Positions 33,455 to 43,539 of a stretch of 64,000 bases of DNA are shown piece by piece. How positions within the stretch are numbered: position 1 is the first letter of the stretch; each line of letters begins with the position of its first letter. Made by a program: the position numbers and the translations under genes. The DNA is from Nocardia veterana NBRC 100344. Lineage in GTDB: Bacteria; Actinomycetota; Actinomycetes; Mycobacteriales; Mycobacteriaceae. Below the pieces are notes generated by a model that saw only the letters and a list, made by a program, of their open reading frames with translations, ran no database searches and was not told where the DNA came from. The stretch lies in the NCBI RefSeq assembly GCF_000308855.1, contig NZ_BAGM01000035.1, forward strand, positions 62,001-126,000. Reading direction: 5' to 3'.

Positions 33455-33499
33455 GGTCGAGCGCTGTCCACGGCACGCGGCCTGAGTAGGGTCGCTGGC

Positions 33500-33979
33500 A
33501 TGGTGCGCTGGCTGGACGAGCAGGAACAACAGACCTGGTCGGCGTATATCCGGTTACGCCAGCGCCTGGATGCGGCGATGGCCGCCGGGTTGGCCCGCGA
33601 CGGGCTGTCGGTTTCCGATTACGAGATTCTGGTGGCGCTGAGCGAGGCGCGCGCCGGAAGTGTGCGTGCTCGCGATCTCGCGGCGCAGATCTGCTGGGAC
33701 AAGAGCCGGCTGTCCAAGCATCTCGCCCGGATGGAGAAGCGCGGGCTGGTCGTGCGGAGTCCGGCCGCCGAGGATGCGCGGGGCCGGCTGATCTGCCTGA
33801 CCGAATCCGGACGTCGGGCGATCGAACGCGCCGCGCCGCGGCATGTCGAACTGGTGCGGCGGCTGTTCGTCGACCAGGTGACGGCTGCGGAGGCGGCCGC
33901 GCTTCGGTCGGTGTCGGACAAGGTGAGTGCGAGGATCGAGGCCAAGTCGGAGTCGGCCGATCCGGTGCGGCGGGAGTGA
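33500..33979 (+). CDS. MarR-family regulator
   Basis: A 159-residue winged-helix protein. The recognition region DLAAQICWDKSRLSKHLARM and the wing GLVVRSPAAEDARGRLICLT are typical of MarR. N- and C-terminal helices form the dimer domain. The ATG at 33500 gives the usual length. It is co-oriented with the P450 gene 45 bp upstream and may form an operon with it. Many MarR proteins respond to aromatic or oxidative signals; a link to the P450 or pirin is only positional. Confidence 0.88.
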   Translation: MVRWLDEQEQQTWSAYIRLRQRLDAAMAAGLARDGLSVSDYEILVALSEARAGSVRARDLAAQICWDKSRLSKHLARMEKRGLVVRSPAAEDARGRLICLTESGRRAIERAAPRHVELVRRLFVDQVTAAEAAALRSVSDKVSARIEAKSESADPVRRE

Positions 33980-34023
33980 CGCCCGGCCCCGCACGATCGG
34001 CCGGCGTGGTGAGTGGCCGCATC

Positions 34024-35064
34024 TCACCTCTCGTCGGCGACCTCGGATCGTTCGAACTGGGCTCGCTTCCAGTCGCCGAACGGTTCGTCCCGTTCCCGCA
34101 CCGCCTCCCGGAAACCGACGGTGGCCGAACGCAATTGGAACGCATATCCTTCGCGCGTGTGCCGGGAGATGCCGTCGAAAACGGTGCTCACCATGCCGGA
34201 GTTGGCCACGCCCTGAGCCAGCAGCGAACTGTTCAGGGCCAGTTTCGCCATGATCAGCTGGTTGATCGGCATCCGCGAAATGCGTTGCAGCAGTAGTTCG
34301 GTGCGCTCGTCGAGCTCGTCGGCCGGGCACGACTCGACCGCGAGTCCCCACTCCTGAGCCTGTTTTCCGCTCAGGCAGTCGCCGGTGAACAGCAGTCGCT
34401 TGGCGCGCTGGTCCCCGAGCCGGTGCGCCCACATCCCGGCCGCGGGGATGCCCCAGACACGGGTGGGCGGATAGCCGATCTTGGTGTCGTCGGCGCAGAT
34501 GATCTGATCGCAGAACAGCGCGATATCGGTACCGCCCGCGACGGCGAATCCGTGCAGTTTGGCGACGGTCGGCTTGTTCGCATGCAACAGGCTCGAGAAG
34601 CCGCGGTTGAATCGGCTCATCATCTGATAGTCGACCATGGGATCCCACGTGCCGGCAGGGTCGTGGTTGCGGGCCTGCACCACCGGATCGAGTACGGTGC
34701 CGGCGGTGGGCTGCGCCGACACCGTGGGGGAGAGGCCGTTCTCGGCAAAGATCGACAGGTCGTAGCCCCCGCAGAAGCCTTTGCCGCGCCCCGACACCAC
34801 CATCACGTGCACTCGCGGATCCAGATCGGCGCGTTCGACCGCGTGGGCGAGTTCGATCGGGGTGTCGGCGGTGATGGCATTGCCGTGTTCGGGCCGGTTG
34901 AACGTGATGCGGGCGATTCGTCCCGTCACCTCGTAGGTGAGGGTGCGGTAGTCCGGGCCCCGCTCCGGTTCCGGTCGTCGGGCGAACAGCGAATCCTCGC
35001 CGCTGGTCAGGTCTTCCCGCCAGGCGGCGGGGCGAGTGCCGGAGTGGTTCGCGTCGTCGGTCAC
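34024..35064 (-). CDS. Enoyl-CoA hydratase/isomerase family protein
   Basis: A 346-residue crotonase-fold protein. RIARITFNRPEHGNAITADT opens the fold. The oxyanion-hole segments are VVSGRGKGFCGGYDLS and HGFAVAGGTDIALFCD; the usual second catalytic Glu is not obvious, so hydratase activity is not certain. It is longer than standard members (about 260), with an extra insertion around residues 120-155. GTG 35064 is used as start; it lies directly below a 28-bp palindrome without a ribosome-binding site, so a short-leader or leaderless mRNA is possible. Confidence 0.85.
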   Translation of the reverse strand: MTDDANHSGTRPAAWREDLTSGEDSLFARRPEPERGPDYRTLTYEVTGRIARITFNRPEHGNAITADTPIELAHAVERADLDPRVHVMVVSGRGKGFCGGYDLSIFAENGLSPTVSAQPTAGTVLDPVVQARNHDPAGTWDPMVDYQMMSRFNRGFSSLLHANKPTVAKLHGFAVAGGTDIALFCDQIICADDTKIGYPPTRVWGIPAAGMWAHRLGDQRAKRLLFTGDCLSGKQAQEWGLAVESCPADELDERTELLLQRISRMPINQLIMAKLALNSSLLAQGVANSGMVSTVFDGISRHTREGYAFQLRSATVGFREAVRERDEPFGDWKRAQFERSEVADER

Positions 35065-35065
35065 G

Positions 35066-35093
35066 CAAGAAGTGAACTCCAGTTCACTTCTTG
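35066..35093. promoter_or_regulatory. 28-bp perfect palindromic operator at the echA start
   Basis: The arm CAAGAAGTGAACT (35066-35078) is perfectly repeated in reverse at 35081-35093 around CC. It begins 1 bp upstream of the start codon of the enoyl-CoA hydratase-like gene, where a repressor would block transcription. The form (GTGAAC-N4-GTTCAC) is typical of TetR operators. No TetR gene is adjacent. Confidence 0.65.
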
Positions 35094-35165
35094 CTGTCAA
35101 GGGTCGACGGCGGCCGCATGCCGGTCCACGACCGTCGAGCGGATGGTGCAGGGGACGAGGGTGCC

Positions 35166-35504
35166 TCAGGTGGCCGAATCGCCGCTACCGGTGAGCCACG
35201 GTGTGACGGGTGGTTTGACCCACAGGATCTTCTCGTCCGTACACCTTCTCTGAGCGGCAGGGTGATTCGGGTGGCGCGCGGCCCAGGCATCCTTCTCGTC
35301 GAGCAGCCGTGCCACCTGATCCCAGGTCTCCCCGGTGCTCGGCGGGTTCGTGTCGGCGGCGCGGGCCAGTTTGCGCCGCGTCGCCGCCGGGATCTCCGCA
35401 AGTTCGGCGCCGGTGATGCCGCGCTGCCACAGATATGCGGCCAGCCGCCGCGCCTTTTCGGCGCGTCCTTTACTGGCATGGTCGGTATGTGCGTAGTCGG
35501 CCAT
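35166..35504 (-). CDS. Hypothetical protein, 112 residues
   Basis: A 112-residue basic cytoplasmic protein without a signal or membrane segment. The N-terminal half (KARRLAAYLWQRGITGAELAEIPAATRRKLARAA) looks like a helical, possibly DNA-binding region. The tail contains a Trp-rich stretch (ETWDQVARLLDEKDAWAARHP). The ATG at 35504 has GGAATCG upstream. I do not recognise the family. It stands between the EchA operator and two further minus-strand genes. Confidence 0.65.
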   Translation of the reverse strand: MADYAHTDHASKGRAEKARRLAAYLWQRGITGAELAEIPAATRRKLARAADTNPPSTGETWDQVARLLDEKDAWAARHPNHPAAQRRCTDEKILWVKPPVTPWLTGSGDSAT

Positions 35505-35562
35505 ATCGATTCCGATCGCGAACGGTTGCGGTCGAGCCTAACCAGCACGGGTCCCGCCTCGG

Positions 35563-35898
35563 CTACAGGACCCATTCCTGCCGGTAGTCGGCGTGATCGG
35601 CCCAGCACAGCGCGATACACCGCAGCAGCCGGTCCCGGCGTCGGTCGTCGTCGGGCAACTGCGCCAGCGTGATGATCAGGCGCTTGGCCAGTACCTCCCG
35701 TAAGACCTGTTCCGGATCGTATCGCGCGATATGCGGCCCGGCCGAGCGGTCCGCGGTTGCCACCGGATGCTGCGTTCCGGCTCGCACACTTCCGTCGCCG
35801 GATTCGAATCGCCAGGTCCGTCGTTCCCCGTCGACCGCCCGCGCCAGCTGTTCATCCTCACGCAGTCGCGCGTCGATGAACTCGACAATGCTCCCCAC
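35563..35898 (-). CDS. DUF6221-like protein
   Basis: An 111-residue protein resembling the DUF6221 group of actinobacteria: IVEFIDARLREDEQLARAV at the start, HIARYDPEQVLREVLAKRLII in the middle and a C-terminal ALCWADHADYRQEW. This group is often found in actinobacterial genomes and mobile elements without a known role. GTG 35898 is the nearest in-frame start, 38 bp after the stop of the upstream gene; no ribosome-binding site is evident. Confidence 0.7.
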   Translation of the reverse strand: MGSIVEFIDARLREDEQLARAVDGERRTWRFESGDGSVRAGTQHPVATADRSAGPHIARYDPEQVLREVLAKRLIITLAQLPDDDRRRDRLLRCIALCWADHADYRQEWVL

Positions 35899-35936
35899 AA
35901 TGGCTTGGACGGGCCACCCCGGTCCGCGGTTCCCGC

Positions 35937-36440
35937 TCAGGGGTGTCTCGGCCGGCACAGCGCCGTGATGCCGAGCCCGATCGCCAGCGCCACCGCGGCG
36001 AGATGACACAGCGCGCTCGATCCCGCCACCCGGGCGCAGATATCCACGGCCCGATCGGAGAATTCGTGCGCTCCGGAAGCGAGCACCAGAATCGGTGCGG
36101 CCGTATCGGATTCGTCGTCGGTGATGTCGGGCAGTGTCAGCGCGAACGCGAGCAGCGACAGATCCATCGCGACGAACGCGGCCGCCACCCACTGCCGCAG
36201 CCGGTGCCCGCCCATCCACAGCGCATACATACCCAAGACACTGCCGGCCACGATGGGCGCCAGTACGAGGAGAAATCCGCCGAACAGGAATATGACGAAG
36301 AACCAGCCGAGCGTGCTGAACCGAACCGCGACCGACACGATCACCACGCTCGCCTGCAGCCCGGTGAGCAGCCCCAGCGTCACCGCCGCCCGACGACGAA
36401 CCCGTGCCCCGCCCTGCCCGATGTGCTCCCTCGCGTCCAT
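35937..36440 (-). CDS. Four-helix integral membrane protein
   Basis: A 167-residue protein with about four hydrophobic segments (VTLGLLTGLQASVVIVSVAV, WFFVIFLFGGFLLVLAPIVAG, AAAFVAMDLSLLAFALTL, LCHLAAVALAIGLGITAL). The basic cytoplasmic start is MDAREHIGQGGARVRRR. The ATG at 36440 is chosen because the longer frame overlaps non-coding-like sequence. No family is recognised. It probably shares a transcript with the DUF6221-like gene. Confidence 0.65.
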   Translation of the reverse strand: MDAREHIGQGGARVRRRAAVTLGLLTGLQASVVIVSVAVRFSTLGWFFVIFLFGGFLLVLAPIVAGSVLGMYALWMGGHRLRQWVAAAFVAMDLSLLAFALTLPDITDDESDTAAPILVLASGAHEFSDRAVDICARVAGSSALCHLAAVALAIGLGITALCRPRHP

Positions 36441-36581
36441 ATCGGAAGTCTCACCGACGACAGGGGCGTTGTGGACGAGTAGAACTACTCGAGTACCGCC
36501 GGTGAAGATACGGGCATATCCCGGACTCGAGGGCACGCGGCGACAGGAGGCGTGCCGAGGAATCGGCGGCCGAAACGAAGA

Positions 36582-36609
36582 AATCCCCATCCGGATTCGG
36601 AGGGGGATT
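36582..36609 (-). terminator. Probable terminator of tRNA-Lys
   Basis: On the minus strand AATCCCC pairs with GGGGATT around a 14-base GC-rich loop, followed by TTCTTCGTTT. It lies 8 bp beyond the tRNA 3' end. Confidence 0.5.
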
Positions 36610-36616
36610 GCTGTTG

Positions 36617-36689
<73 letters not shown>

Positions 36690-36998
36690 TTGGACCTCCG
36701 GATCGGGCCTGTGGGCTCCGTTCCGGTGCGGGAGAAACCATAACAGTTGGGCGGGCGGAAAGTGAAATCGCCTGTTCAGCGCGGGGATCGGGTTGTGGCG
36801 GGGGTGGTAACGGACGGAGGGTTCGAAGGGATGAATCGGACGAGAGTGTGCGGGGCGGCTCGTCGTGTTTGTGCTGTTGCGACCCTTCCACCTGGCAGAA
36901 TGGGTGGGCGTGGTCTCGACCGATCCCCGCATGCGTGGTGGGTTGAGCAGCGTGGCTGGGCTTCCCGGTTGCGTACGAGGCATGAAACGGGGTTGGAC

Positions 36999-38210
36999 AT
37001 GGGCAGACGTCTGGGCCGGCAGCGATCGAAGCTGATGATGGGGTGGCTGGGCGTGATGTCGGTACTCGCGCTCGCCGTGACCGGATGCAGCAGTTCCGGC
37101 GCGGTCGGCGGCGGGCCGGTGATCGAAGCGAATTCGGCGATCGATCTGGTCAAACCCAAGGTCGTCACGCCGGTCGCGGACGGTGCGGTCGGGGTGTCGC
37201 CGGGTGATCCACTGCCGGTCAAGGTGGAGAACGGCAAGCTGACGGCTGTCACCTTGCTCACACCGGAGGGTAATCCGGTCGCGGGACAGATCGCGCCGGA
37301 CGGCACGTCGTGGCAGCTGACCGAACAGCTCGGGTTCGATCGAACCTATCGGTTGCGGGCCGAGGCGGTCGGTATCGGTGGCACCACGTCGACCACGATG
37401 AGTTTCACCACACTCGCCCCGCGCAACAAAACCCACCCGTGGCTGTTGCCCGGTGAAGACGCGGTGGTCGGCATCGGGCAACCGGTGGCGGTGCAGTTCG
37501 ACGAGAACATCCCGGATCGCCGGGCCGTGCAGGATGCGATCAAGATCACGACTGTGCCGGCGGTGGAGGGTGCGTTCTACTGGGTCAACAATCGCGAAGT
37601 GCGGTGGCGACCCGAGCATTTCTGGGCTCCGGGCACGCGGGTGACGGTGGACGTGAACACCTACGGCCGGGATCTGGGCAACGGCCTGATCGGTGACAGC
37701 GATATCCACTCCAGCTTCACCATCGGCGATCCGATGATCTTCACCGCCGACGACAACACCAAGATGGTGACCGTCGAGCGCAACGGCCAGGTGATCCGGA
37801 CGATGCCGACCTCGATGGGTAAGGACTCCACGCCGACGCAGAACGGCATCTACATCATCGGCGATCAGTTCGATCACATGATCATGGATTCGTCCACCTA
37901 CGGCGTCGCCGCGACCGGTCCGAACGGCTATCGGACTCCGGTCGACTGGGCGACGCGCATGTCCTACAGCGGCATCTTCATGCATTCCGCGCCGTGGTCG
38001 GTGGGTCAGCAGGGCTATTCGAACACCAGCCACGGATGCCTGAACCTCAGCCCCGAGGATGCCCGCTGGGTGTACGAGAACGCCAAACGCGGCGATATCG
38101 CGATCGTGAAGAACACCGTCGGCGAAACACTGTCCGGGGTCGATGGACTCGGTGACTGGAATATCCCCTGGGCGGAGTGGAAGGCGGGCAACGCCGACAC
38201 CAGCCGGTGA
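36999..38210 (+). CDS. ldtB: L,D-transpeptidase lipoprotein, LdtB-like
   Basis: A 403-residue lipoprotein. The signal ends in a lipobox LAVTGCSSS (about residues 24-32). Two immunoglobulin-like domains follow, one starting at VVTPVADGAVGVSPGDPLPV and one at VVGIGQPVAVQFDENIPDR. A YkuD catalytic domain comes next with SGIFMHSAPWS and SHGCLNLS (His345, Cys347), then a C-terminal Trp-rich cap (WNIPWAEWK). It forms 3-3 crosslinks in peptidoglycan, outside the cytoplasmic membrane, and is a carbapenem target. It matches Rv2518c (LdtB) in layout and position. The start at 36999 fits the lipoprotein signal. Confidence 0.94.
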   Translation: MGRRLGRQRSKLMMGWLGVMSVLALAVTGCSSSGAVGGGPVIEANSAIDLVKPKVVTPVADGAVGVSPGDPLPVKVENGKLTAVTLLTPEGNPVAGQIAPDGTSWQLTEQLGFDRTYRLRAEAVGIGGTTSTTMSFTTLAPRNKTHPWLLPGEDAVVGIGQPVAVQFDENIPDRRAVQDAIKITTVPAVEGAFYWVNNREVRWRPEHFWAPGTRVTVDVNTYGRDLGNGLIGDSDIHSSFTIGDPMIFTADDNTKMVTVERNGQVIRTMPTSMGKDSTPTQNGIYIIGDQFDHMIMDSSTYGVAATGPNGYRTPVDWATRMSYSGIFMHSAPWSVGQQGYSNTSHGCLNLSPEDARWVYENAKRGDIAIVKNTVGETLSGVDGLGDWNIPWAEWKAGNADTSR

Positions 38211-38347
38211 CGGTCGCCGCCGCCGGTTCTCCGCGGTGGGAAGGTGGGGGACGGTCGCGAATCTAGTCTCGTCGCGTCGATCAAGCTGTCGCCCGGGTCG
38301 GCGAATGTGCGCCCGACCCGGTCGACGAACAGGCGCAGGAGTTCGCG

Positions 38348-39379
38348 ATGCCCAAGGGCGATGTCCATCTGTGCGGCAGTGTGCCGCTGTCCACCACGGA
38401 AACCGTATTCACCGAGGCTGCCCGGCGGTTGGGGCCGTGGCTCGCGCGGATCCCCGATGGTGAGGTCGGGGAGCGGGACAACTTCACCGTCTGGCAGTTG
38501 CCTCGGATGGCGGCGCATCCGGATCTGGAGGTCGTGCCGCCGCCGAGTCCGGAATACGGGCCGAGCGAGCGGGTGCGGCCCCGGCCCGGTGTCGACGCGG
38601 CGTCGATCGATTTCGGCGCACTGGGTTATGCCGATGCCGCGCTGGAATCGTGGCGGATCTTCCGTAAGCTGCGCGATCAGGGCGATATCGCGGCCGAGGT
38701 GCGGTTCCAGGTGTGTTTGCCGTCGCCGATCTCGGTGGTGGGCGCCTTCGTCGGCGACCCGCAGGATGTGCTCGAACAGCGCTACGAGGCGGCCCTGCTG
38801 GCCGAACTCGATCGCATCGTCGCGGAGATTCCGGCCGTGGACCTGGCGATCCAGTGGGACTGTCCGGTCGAGTTCGCGATTTTCGAAGGGATCTTTCCGT
38901 CCTGGTTCGGCACCGACGACGACTCGAAATTCACTCAGATCGTCGCCCGGCTGGTCCGGCTCGGTGCCGCGGTGCCCACGGGCGTCGAACTCGGCTATCA
39001 CCTGTGCTACGGCGATTTCGGCCATCGGCATTTCGCCGAACCGGTCGACACCGGGCGCATGGTCGCGGTGACGAACGCGGTGCTGGCCGGCCTGCCCCGC
39101 CGGGTCGACTGGGTCCACATGCCGGTTCCGCGCTCGCGCGACGATCGTGACTATTTCGCGCCGCTGGCCGAACTCCGGCTGCCGCAGCCCACCCGGCTGT
39201 ACCTGGGGCTTGTCCACGCCACCGACGGTGCGGCCGGCGCCCGTCGGCGCATCGCGGCCGCCCGCGAGGTGATCGACGGCTTCGGAATCGCCACCGAATG
39301 CGGGTTCGGTCGCCGCCCGGCCGAGCAGATCCCCGATCTGCTCGATCTGCATGCCGAGGTGGCCGCGGACCTGTCCTGA
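38348..39379 (+). CDS. MetE/UROD-superfamily methyltransferase-like protein
   Basis: A 343-residue protein with the barrel of the cobalamin-independent methionine synthase C-terminal domain: GDVHLCGSVPLSTTETVF, RIPDGEVGERDNF, a strand with AIQWDCPVEFAIF, GYHLCYGDFGHRHF and ATECGFGRR. The last matches the zinc-Cys region of MetE (ECGFGR), while HLCYGDF resembles its other ligand segment. The substrate is not homocysteine by necessity; stand-alone members act on other methyl donors or acceptors. GCAGGAG precedes the ATG. It ends about 85 bp before a terminator hairpin. Confidence 0.8.
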   Translation: MPKGDVHLCGSVPLSTTETVFTEAARRLGPWLARIPDGEVGERDNFTVWQLPRMAAHPDLEVVPPPSPEYGPSERVRPRPGVDAASIDFGALGYADAALESWRIFRKLRDQGDIAAEVRFQVCLPSPISVVGAFVGDPQDVLEQRYEAALLAELDRIVAEIPAVDLAIQWDCPVEFAIFEGIFPSWFGTDDDSKFTQIVARLVRLGAAVPTGVELGYHLCYGDFGHRHFAEPVDTGRMVAVTNAVLAGLPRRVDWVHMPVPRSRDDRDYFAPLAELRLPQPTRLYLGLVHATDGAAGARRRIAAAREVIDGFGIATECGFGRRPAEQIPDLLDLHAEVAADLS

Positions 39380-39463
39380 ACCGGTCGGACCGGTGAATTC
39401 GCCGGATCCGTAATTTCTTTCGCGTGTCCGGCGCCGATGCCGGGCGAGGGTCCGGTGACAAAA

Positions 39464-39499
39464 AGATCGGGCCCCTCCGAATCCGGAGGGGCCCGATCT
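39464..39499 (-). terminator. Terminator of tRNA-His
   Basis: A perfect 16-bp stem (39464-39479 with 39484-39499) with loop AATC lies just beyond the tRNA-His 3' end. On the minus strand it is followed by TTTTTG, so it is a rho-independent terminator for the tRNA. It may also stop the facing MetE-like transcript. Confidence 0.88.
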
Positions 39500-39504
39500 C
39501 TCGG

Positions 39505-39577
39505 GGTGAGCGACGGGACTCGAACCCGCGACAGCCAGGATCACAACCTGGTGCTCTACCAACTGAACTACGCTCAC
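39505..39577 (-). tRNA. tRNA-His (GTG anticodon)
   Basis: Read on the minus strand, acceptor GTGAGCG pairs with CGCTCAC and discriminator C. The anticodon loop TTGTGAT carries GTG. A G at 39578 would be the extra 5' G-1 typical of tRNA-His, possibly encoded. It is next to orn, the arrangement I recall in mycobacteria. Confidence 0.97.
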
Positions 39578-39631
39578 CATCGCCGGTAACAACCGGCGCG
39601 CTAGATGGTAGCGCGAACCCCGCCGGGAAAC

Positions 39632-40270
39632 CTAATCGGCTGCTGGGGCCGGTGGCTGGGATCCGGAGGAACCGCCACTGACCTGCGCGGCTATCGTCGC
39701 GATCTCCGTGCTGGACGGACCGGGCGCGGGGACGAACGCGGTGCGTCGGTAGTACTCGAGTTCACGGATCGACTCCTTGATATCGGCCAGGGCGCGGTGG
39801 GACAGCCCCTTCTCCGGCTGGCCGAAGTAGATCCGCGGATACCAGCGCCGGCACAGCTCCTTGATCGAGCTCACATCGATCATCCGGTAGTGCAGATGGG
39901 CGTCGAGTTCCGGCATGTCCCGGGCGATGAAGCCGCGATCGGTGGCGATCGAATTGCCCGCCAGTGGCACGGTGCCGGGAGTGGGGACCCACTGCCGGAC
40001 GTAGTCGAGGACCTGCTGCTGCGCTTGTTCCATCGTCACGGTGGATCGGCGGACCTCTTCGGTCAGGCCGGATTTCGCGTGCATCTCCTGCACCACGGGC
40101 GGCATCGCGGCCAGCGCATCGTCGTCGGCGTGGATGACGATGTCGACGCCGTCGCCGAGAATGTTGAGATCACTGTCGGTTACGAGCGCGGCCACCTCGA
40201 TCAGCTTGTCGCTGTCGAGGCGCAGGCCGGTCATCTCGCAATCCATCCACACCATGAGTTTGTCGGACAC
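39632..40270 (-). CDS. orn: Oligoribonuclease
   Basis: A 212-residue DEDDh-type exonuclease. Motif I is [10 protein letters not shown] (Asp, Glu), motif II lies in [19 protein letters not shown], and motif III is [11 protein letters not shown]. It degrades 2-5 nt RNA and hydrolyses pGpG, linking RNA turnover and c-di-GMP removal. GTG 40270 is chosen ([10 protein letters not shown]); an internal ATG at the MVWM site is possible. A Gly/Ser/Pro tail of about 20 residues extends beyond the usual end. It corresponds to Rv2511 and is divergent from the HerA-like gene, as in M. tuberculosis. Confidence 0.95.
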   Translation of the reverse strand: MSDKLMVWMDCEMTGLRLDSDKLIEVAALVTDSDLNILGDGVDIVIHADDDALAAMPPVVQEMHAKSGLTEEVRRSTVTMEQAQQQVLDYVRQWVPTPGTVPLAGNSIATDRGFIARDMPELDAHLHYRMIDVSSIKELCRRWYPRIYFGQPEKGLSHRALADIKESIRELEYYRRTAFVPAPGPSSTEIATIAAQVSGGSSGSQPPAPAAD

Positions 40271-40447
40271 GCAGGCCACATTAGTGGGCGCGGCTCGGGA
40301 AGCGGATCCGCCGCCGCGGTTGCGCCACGATTGCCCACCGACCGATTGTCCCTGTCCGTGGCGGTTGCTGCGGCTACAGTCTTGCGTGCGTGATTCGTGC
40401 GTTCGGCGATGTTGGCGGTAGTTGGCAGGGCAGACGGAGGATCGGCG

Positions 40448-42160
40448 ATGACAACTCCTCAGGAGCGGGCGGCGGCGGCGCGCAAGGCCGCCGAGGAGGC
40501 GGCGCGGATCGCCGCGGAGGCGGCAGCGGCCGCGGAGGCGGCGGAGGCGGAAGCCGCGGCGCAGGGCGGCGGACAACAGGCCGAGGAGTCCGGGGGTGCG
40601 CCGGCCGAGACGAAATCGCCTGCGGTCGCGCCGGACTCGGCGTCCCACGGTGCGGCACAGGAGATCGCGGCGGGCTATGCCTTCGACGGCGCCGCCCTCG
40701 AATTGGGGACGGTGCTGGTCGACGGCGCGGTCGATCCCGCTGCGCGGGTGCGCATTCCGATGCGGACGCTGAATCGGCACGGCCTGGTCGCCGGCGCGAC
40801 CGGAACCGGGAAGACGAAGACGCTGCAGGGTATCGCCGAACAGTTGTCGGCGGCCGGGGTGCCGGTGGTACTCGCGGACGTGAAGGGTGACCTGTCCGGG
40901 CTGTCGCAACCGGGACGCTCGGACGACAAGATCACCGCCCGGGCGGCCGAAACCGGCGATGCGCAGTGGGCCCCGCGGGGCTTCCCGACCGAATTCGTCT
41001 CGCTCGGCACCGACGGCATCGGCGTGCCGATCCGGGCGACGATCACCTCGTTCGGGCCCGTCCTGCTCAGTAAGGTGCTGGGACTCAACGAAACTCAGGA
41101 ATCGACGCTCGGCCTGATCTTCCACTGGGCCGACACCCAGGGGTTGGCCCTGCTGGACCTGAAGGATCTGCGCTCGGTGATTCAGCACCTGACCAGTCCG
41201 GAGGGCAAGGAGGATCTGAAGGGGATCGGCGGCGTCTCCGCGGCCACGGCAGGTGTCATCCTGCGGGCTCTGGTGAATCTCGAGGCCGAGGGTGGCGACA
41301 CCTTCTTCGGCGAACCCGAACTCGATCCCGCCGACCTGTTGCGCACCGTCGACGGCGCCGGGGTGATCACCCTGTTCGAACTCGGTTCGCAGGCAGCCCG
41401 GCCGGTGTTGTTCTCGACCTTCCTGATGTGGGTGCTGGCGGACCTGTTCCAGACGCTGCCCGAGGTCGGCGACGTGGACAAGCCGAAGTTGGTGTTCATC
41501 TTCGACGAGGCGCATCTGCTGTTCGACGACGCGTCGAAGGCCTTCCTGGACCAGGTGGAGCAGACGGTGAAGCTGATCCGCTCCAAGGGCGTCGGCGTGT
41601 TCTTCTGCACCCAGCTGCCCACCGACGTTCCCAACGCCGTCCTGTCGCAGCTGGGAGCGCGGATTCAGCACGCGCTGCGCGCCTTCACCCCCGACGATCA
41701 GAAGGCATTGTCGAAGACGGTGCGCACCTACCCGAAGACCACGGTCTACGACCTCGAAAACGCGCTCACCGCCTTGGGCATCGGTGAGGCGGTCGTGACG
41801 GTGCTCTCGGAGAAGGGGGCGCCCACACCCGTCGCCTGGACCCGGTTGCGTCCGCCGCACTCGCTGATGGACACCATCGGCGTGGACGAGATCCGTGCTC
41901 GCGCGCAGGCCAGTCCGCTCCACGAGAAGTACGGGCGCACTGTCGATCGTGAATCGGCATACGAGATGCTGACAGCGAAAGTCGTTGCCGCCGAACCGGA
42001 GACCGCGCCGACGCCGGAGGCGGCCGCCGAGCGGGATGCGGAACCCTCGGCGGCCGAGCGGATCATGAGCAATCCGGCGGTGAAGAGTTTCCTGCGGTCG
42101 GCGGCGTCGGCTGCGGGCCGCGAGATCAGCCGCAGCCTGTTCGGAACCCGGAGGCGGTGA
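40448..42160 (+). CDS. HerA-like ATPase, DUF853 family
   Basis: A 570-residue ATPase. An Ala/Glu-rich coiled-coil-like N-terminus (about 1-70) precedes Walker A GATGTGKT (Gly115-Lys122). The DUF853 core contains [15 protein letters not shown], and Walker B is [14 protein letters not shown], followed by an arginine-finger region ([14 protein letters not shown]). The C-terminal part mentions [11 protein letters not shown]. It belongs to the FtsK-HerA superfamily; the role of this branch (Rv2510c in M. tuberculosis) is not established. CGGAGGATC precedes the ATG at 40448. Confidence 0.9.
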   Translation: MTTPQERAAAARKAAEEAARIAAEAAAAAEAAEAEAAAQGGGQQAEESGGAPAETKSPAVAPDSASHGAAQEIAAGYAFDGAALELGTVLVDGAVDPAARVRIPMRTLNRHGLVAGATGTGKTKTLQGIAEQLSAAGVPVVLADVKGDLSGLSQPGRSDDKITARAAETGDAQWAPRGFPTEFVSLGTDGIGVPIRATITSFGPVLLSKVLGLNETQESTLGLIFHWADTQGLALLDLKDLRSVIQHLTSPEGKEDLKGIGGVSAATAGVILRALVNLEAEGGDTFFGEPELDPADLLRTVDGAGVITLFELGSQAARPVLFSTFLMWVLADLFQTLPEVGDVDKPKLVFIFDEAHLLFDDASKAFLDQVEQTVKLIRSKGVGVFFCTQLPTDVPNAVLSQLGARIQHALRAFTPDDQKALSKTVRTYPKTTVYDLENALTALGIGEAVVTVLSEKGAPTPVAWTRLRPPHSLMDTIGVDEIRARAQASPLHEKYGRTVDRESAYEMLTAKVVAAEPETAPTPEAAAERDAEPSAAERIMSNPAVKSFLRSAASAAGREISRSLFGTRRR

Positions 42161-42195
42161 GCTGCGCCGGCGCCGGGCCGCGGGCCCCGCGCGAC

Positions 42196-43539
42196 TCAAC
42201 CGATATCGCGCAGGAGCAGATCCTGGGGAGTTTCGCGCCGAACCAGCTCGCGCATCCGCCCGTCTCGGACGGCGATGATCGGTGGCCGTCCGACACCGTT
42301 GTAGGCCGAGGCGAGGCTGTGGTGATACGCCCCGGTGCAGGGCATCGCCAGCAGCTCTCCGACGTGCAGATCGGCGGGCATGCGCACGTCGGTGGCGAGG
42401 AGGTCACCGGCCTCGCAGCAGCGTCCGGCCACGGTGGCGGTGAGCTGCGGCCCGGTCGGATGACGGCTCGCGAGTACGGCGTCGTAGCGCGCTCCGTAGA
42501 GGGCCACCCGCGGATTGTCGTTCATTCCGCCGTCCACGATCACGAACGTGCGCCCACCCGGGACCCGTTTGATCGCGGTGACCCGGTAGATGGTCACCCC
42601 GGCCCGCGCGACGACGCCGCGGCCCGGTTCCATCGCGATGACCGGTCGCGGGAACCGATTCCGGGCACAGGCGGCATCCAGCGCGTCGTCGACGATATCG
42701 GCCAGTTCGCTGAGATTCAGTTCGGCATCCCCGGTCCGATAGGCGACCGCATGGCCGCCGCCCAGATTCAGCTGGGTCAGCACGGCACCGTGCTCGCGGC
42801 GCACTTCGGCCATGCGGGCGACGAGCCGCCGCACCGCCTCGCCGTAATGATCGGGATCGTGGATCTGGGAGCCCAGATGACAATGGAAGCCGCACAGTTC
42901 CAGCAGCGGATGCGCCAGGATGGTCCGGATCGCTTCCGCTGTGGTCTCGTCGTGCAGCGGGAAACCGAATTTCTGGTCCGCGACGCCGGTGCGGACCGCG
43001 GGGTGACCGGATACGTCGATATCGGGAGTCAGTCGTAGCAGCACCCGCTGCGGCCGGGTGACCACGGTGGACAGCAGGCTCACCTCGGTCAGCGAATCGA
43101 TCACGATCCGTCCCACCCCGGCACGGACCGCGTAGTCCAGTTCGGCGTACGGCTTCCCGCTGCCGTGCAGCACGATCCGTCCGGGGTCGACGCCGGCCGC
43201 CAGCGCGACGGCCAGTTCACCGGCCGAGCACACGTCGATGCCGAGTCCCTCATCGGCGATCCACCCGGCGACCGTCCGGGTCAGTAATGCCTTTGCGGCA
43301 TAGATGATTTCGGCGTCCGGGAAATGCTTGCGGTAGGACCGGCAGCGGTCGCGAATCTCGGTCTCGCCGAGGACATAGGCCGGCGTCCCGTAGCGGTCGG
43401 CGATATCGTCGAGTGCCACTCCGTCGACGGTGATGCGGCCCAGCTCGTCGTAATGGGTCCGGCGCGGCCACACGGTGGCATCCAGGCGCGGGGAGGGCAT
43501 CCCCGAACGTAAGGACGGGAATATCTCGAGCAACGTCAC
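42196..43539 (-). CDS. lysA: Diaminopimelate decarboxylase-type PLP enzyme
   Basis: A 447-residue fold-type III decarboxylase. The PLP lysine is Lys83 in [27 protein letters not shown] (phosphate-binding glycine loop), EPGRGVVA and CEAGD (active-site Cys) are all present. The DapDC reaction removes CO2 from meso-diaminopimelate to give lysine. Usual LysA genes lie near argS or hom, so this may be a second copy or act on a related substrate. GTG 43539 follows AGGAGAAG. It lies 146 bp upstream of cmrA on the same strand. Confidence 0.88.
   Translation of the reverse strand: MTLLEIFPSLRSGMPSPRLDATVWPRRTHYDELGRITVDGVALDDIADRYGTPAYVLGETEIRDRCRSYRKHFPDAEIIYAAKALLTRTVAGWIADEGLGIDVCSAGELAVALAAGVDPGRIVLHGSGKPYAELDYAVRAGVGRIVIDSLTEVSLLSTVVTRPQRVLLRLTPDIDVSGHPAVRTGVADQKFGFPLHDETTAEAIRTILAHPLLELCGFHCHLGSQIHDPDHYGEAVRRLVARMAEVRREHGAVLTQLNLGGGHAVAYRTGDAELNLSELADIVDDALDAACARNRFPRPVIAMEPGRGVVARAGVTIYRVTAIKRVPGGRTFVIVDGGMNDNPRVALYGARYDAVLASRHPTGPQLTATVAGRCCEAGDLLATDVRMPADLHVGELLAMPCTGAYHHSLASAYNGVGRPPIIAVRDGRMRELVRRETPQDLLLRDIG

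Noticed and set aside
32183..33979. Conservon (sensor kinase, roadblock, DUF742, GTPase, P450)
   Set aside because: Only the P450 is present; the neighbours are MarR, pirin and EchA genes.
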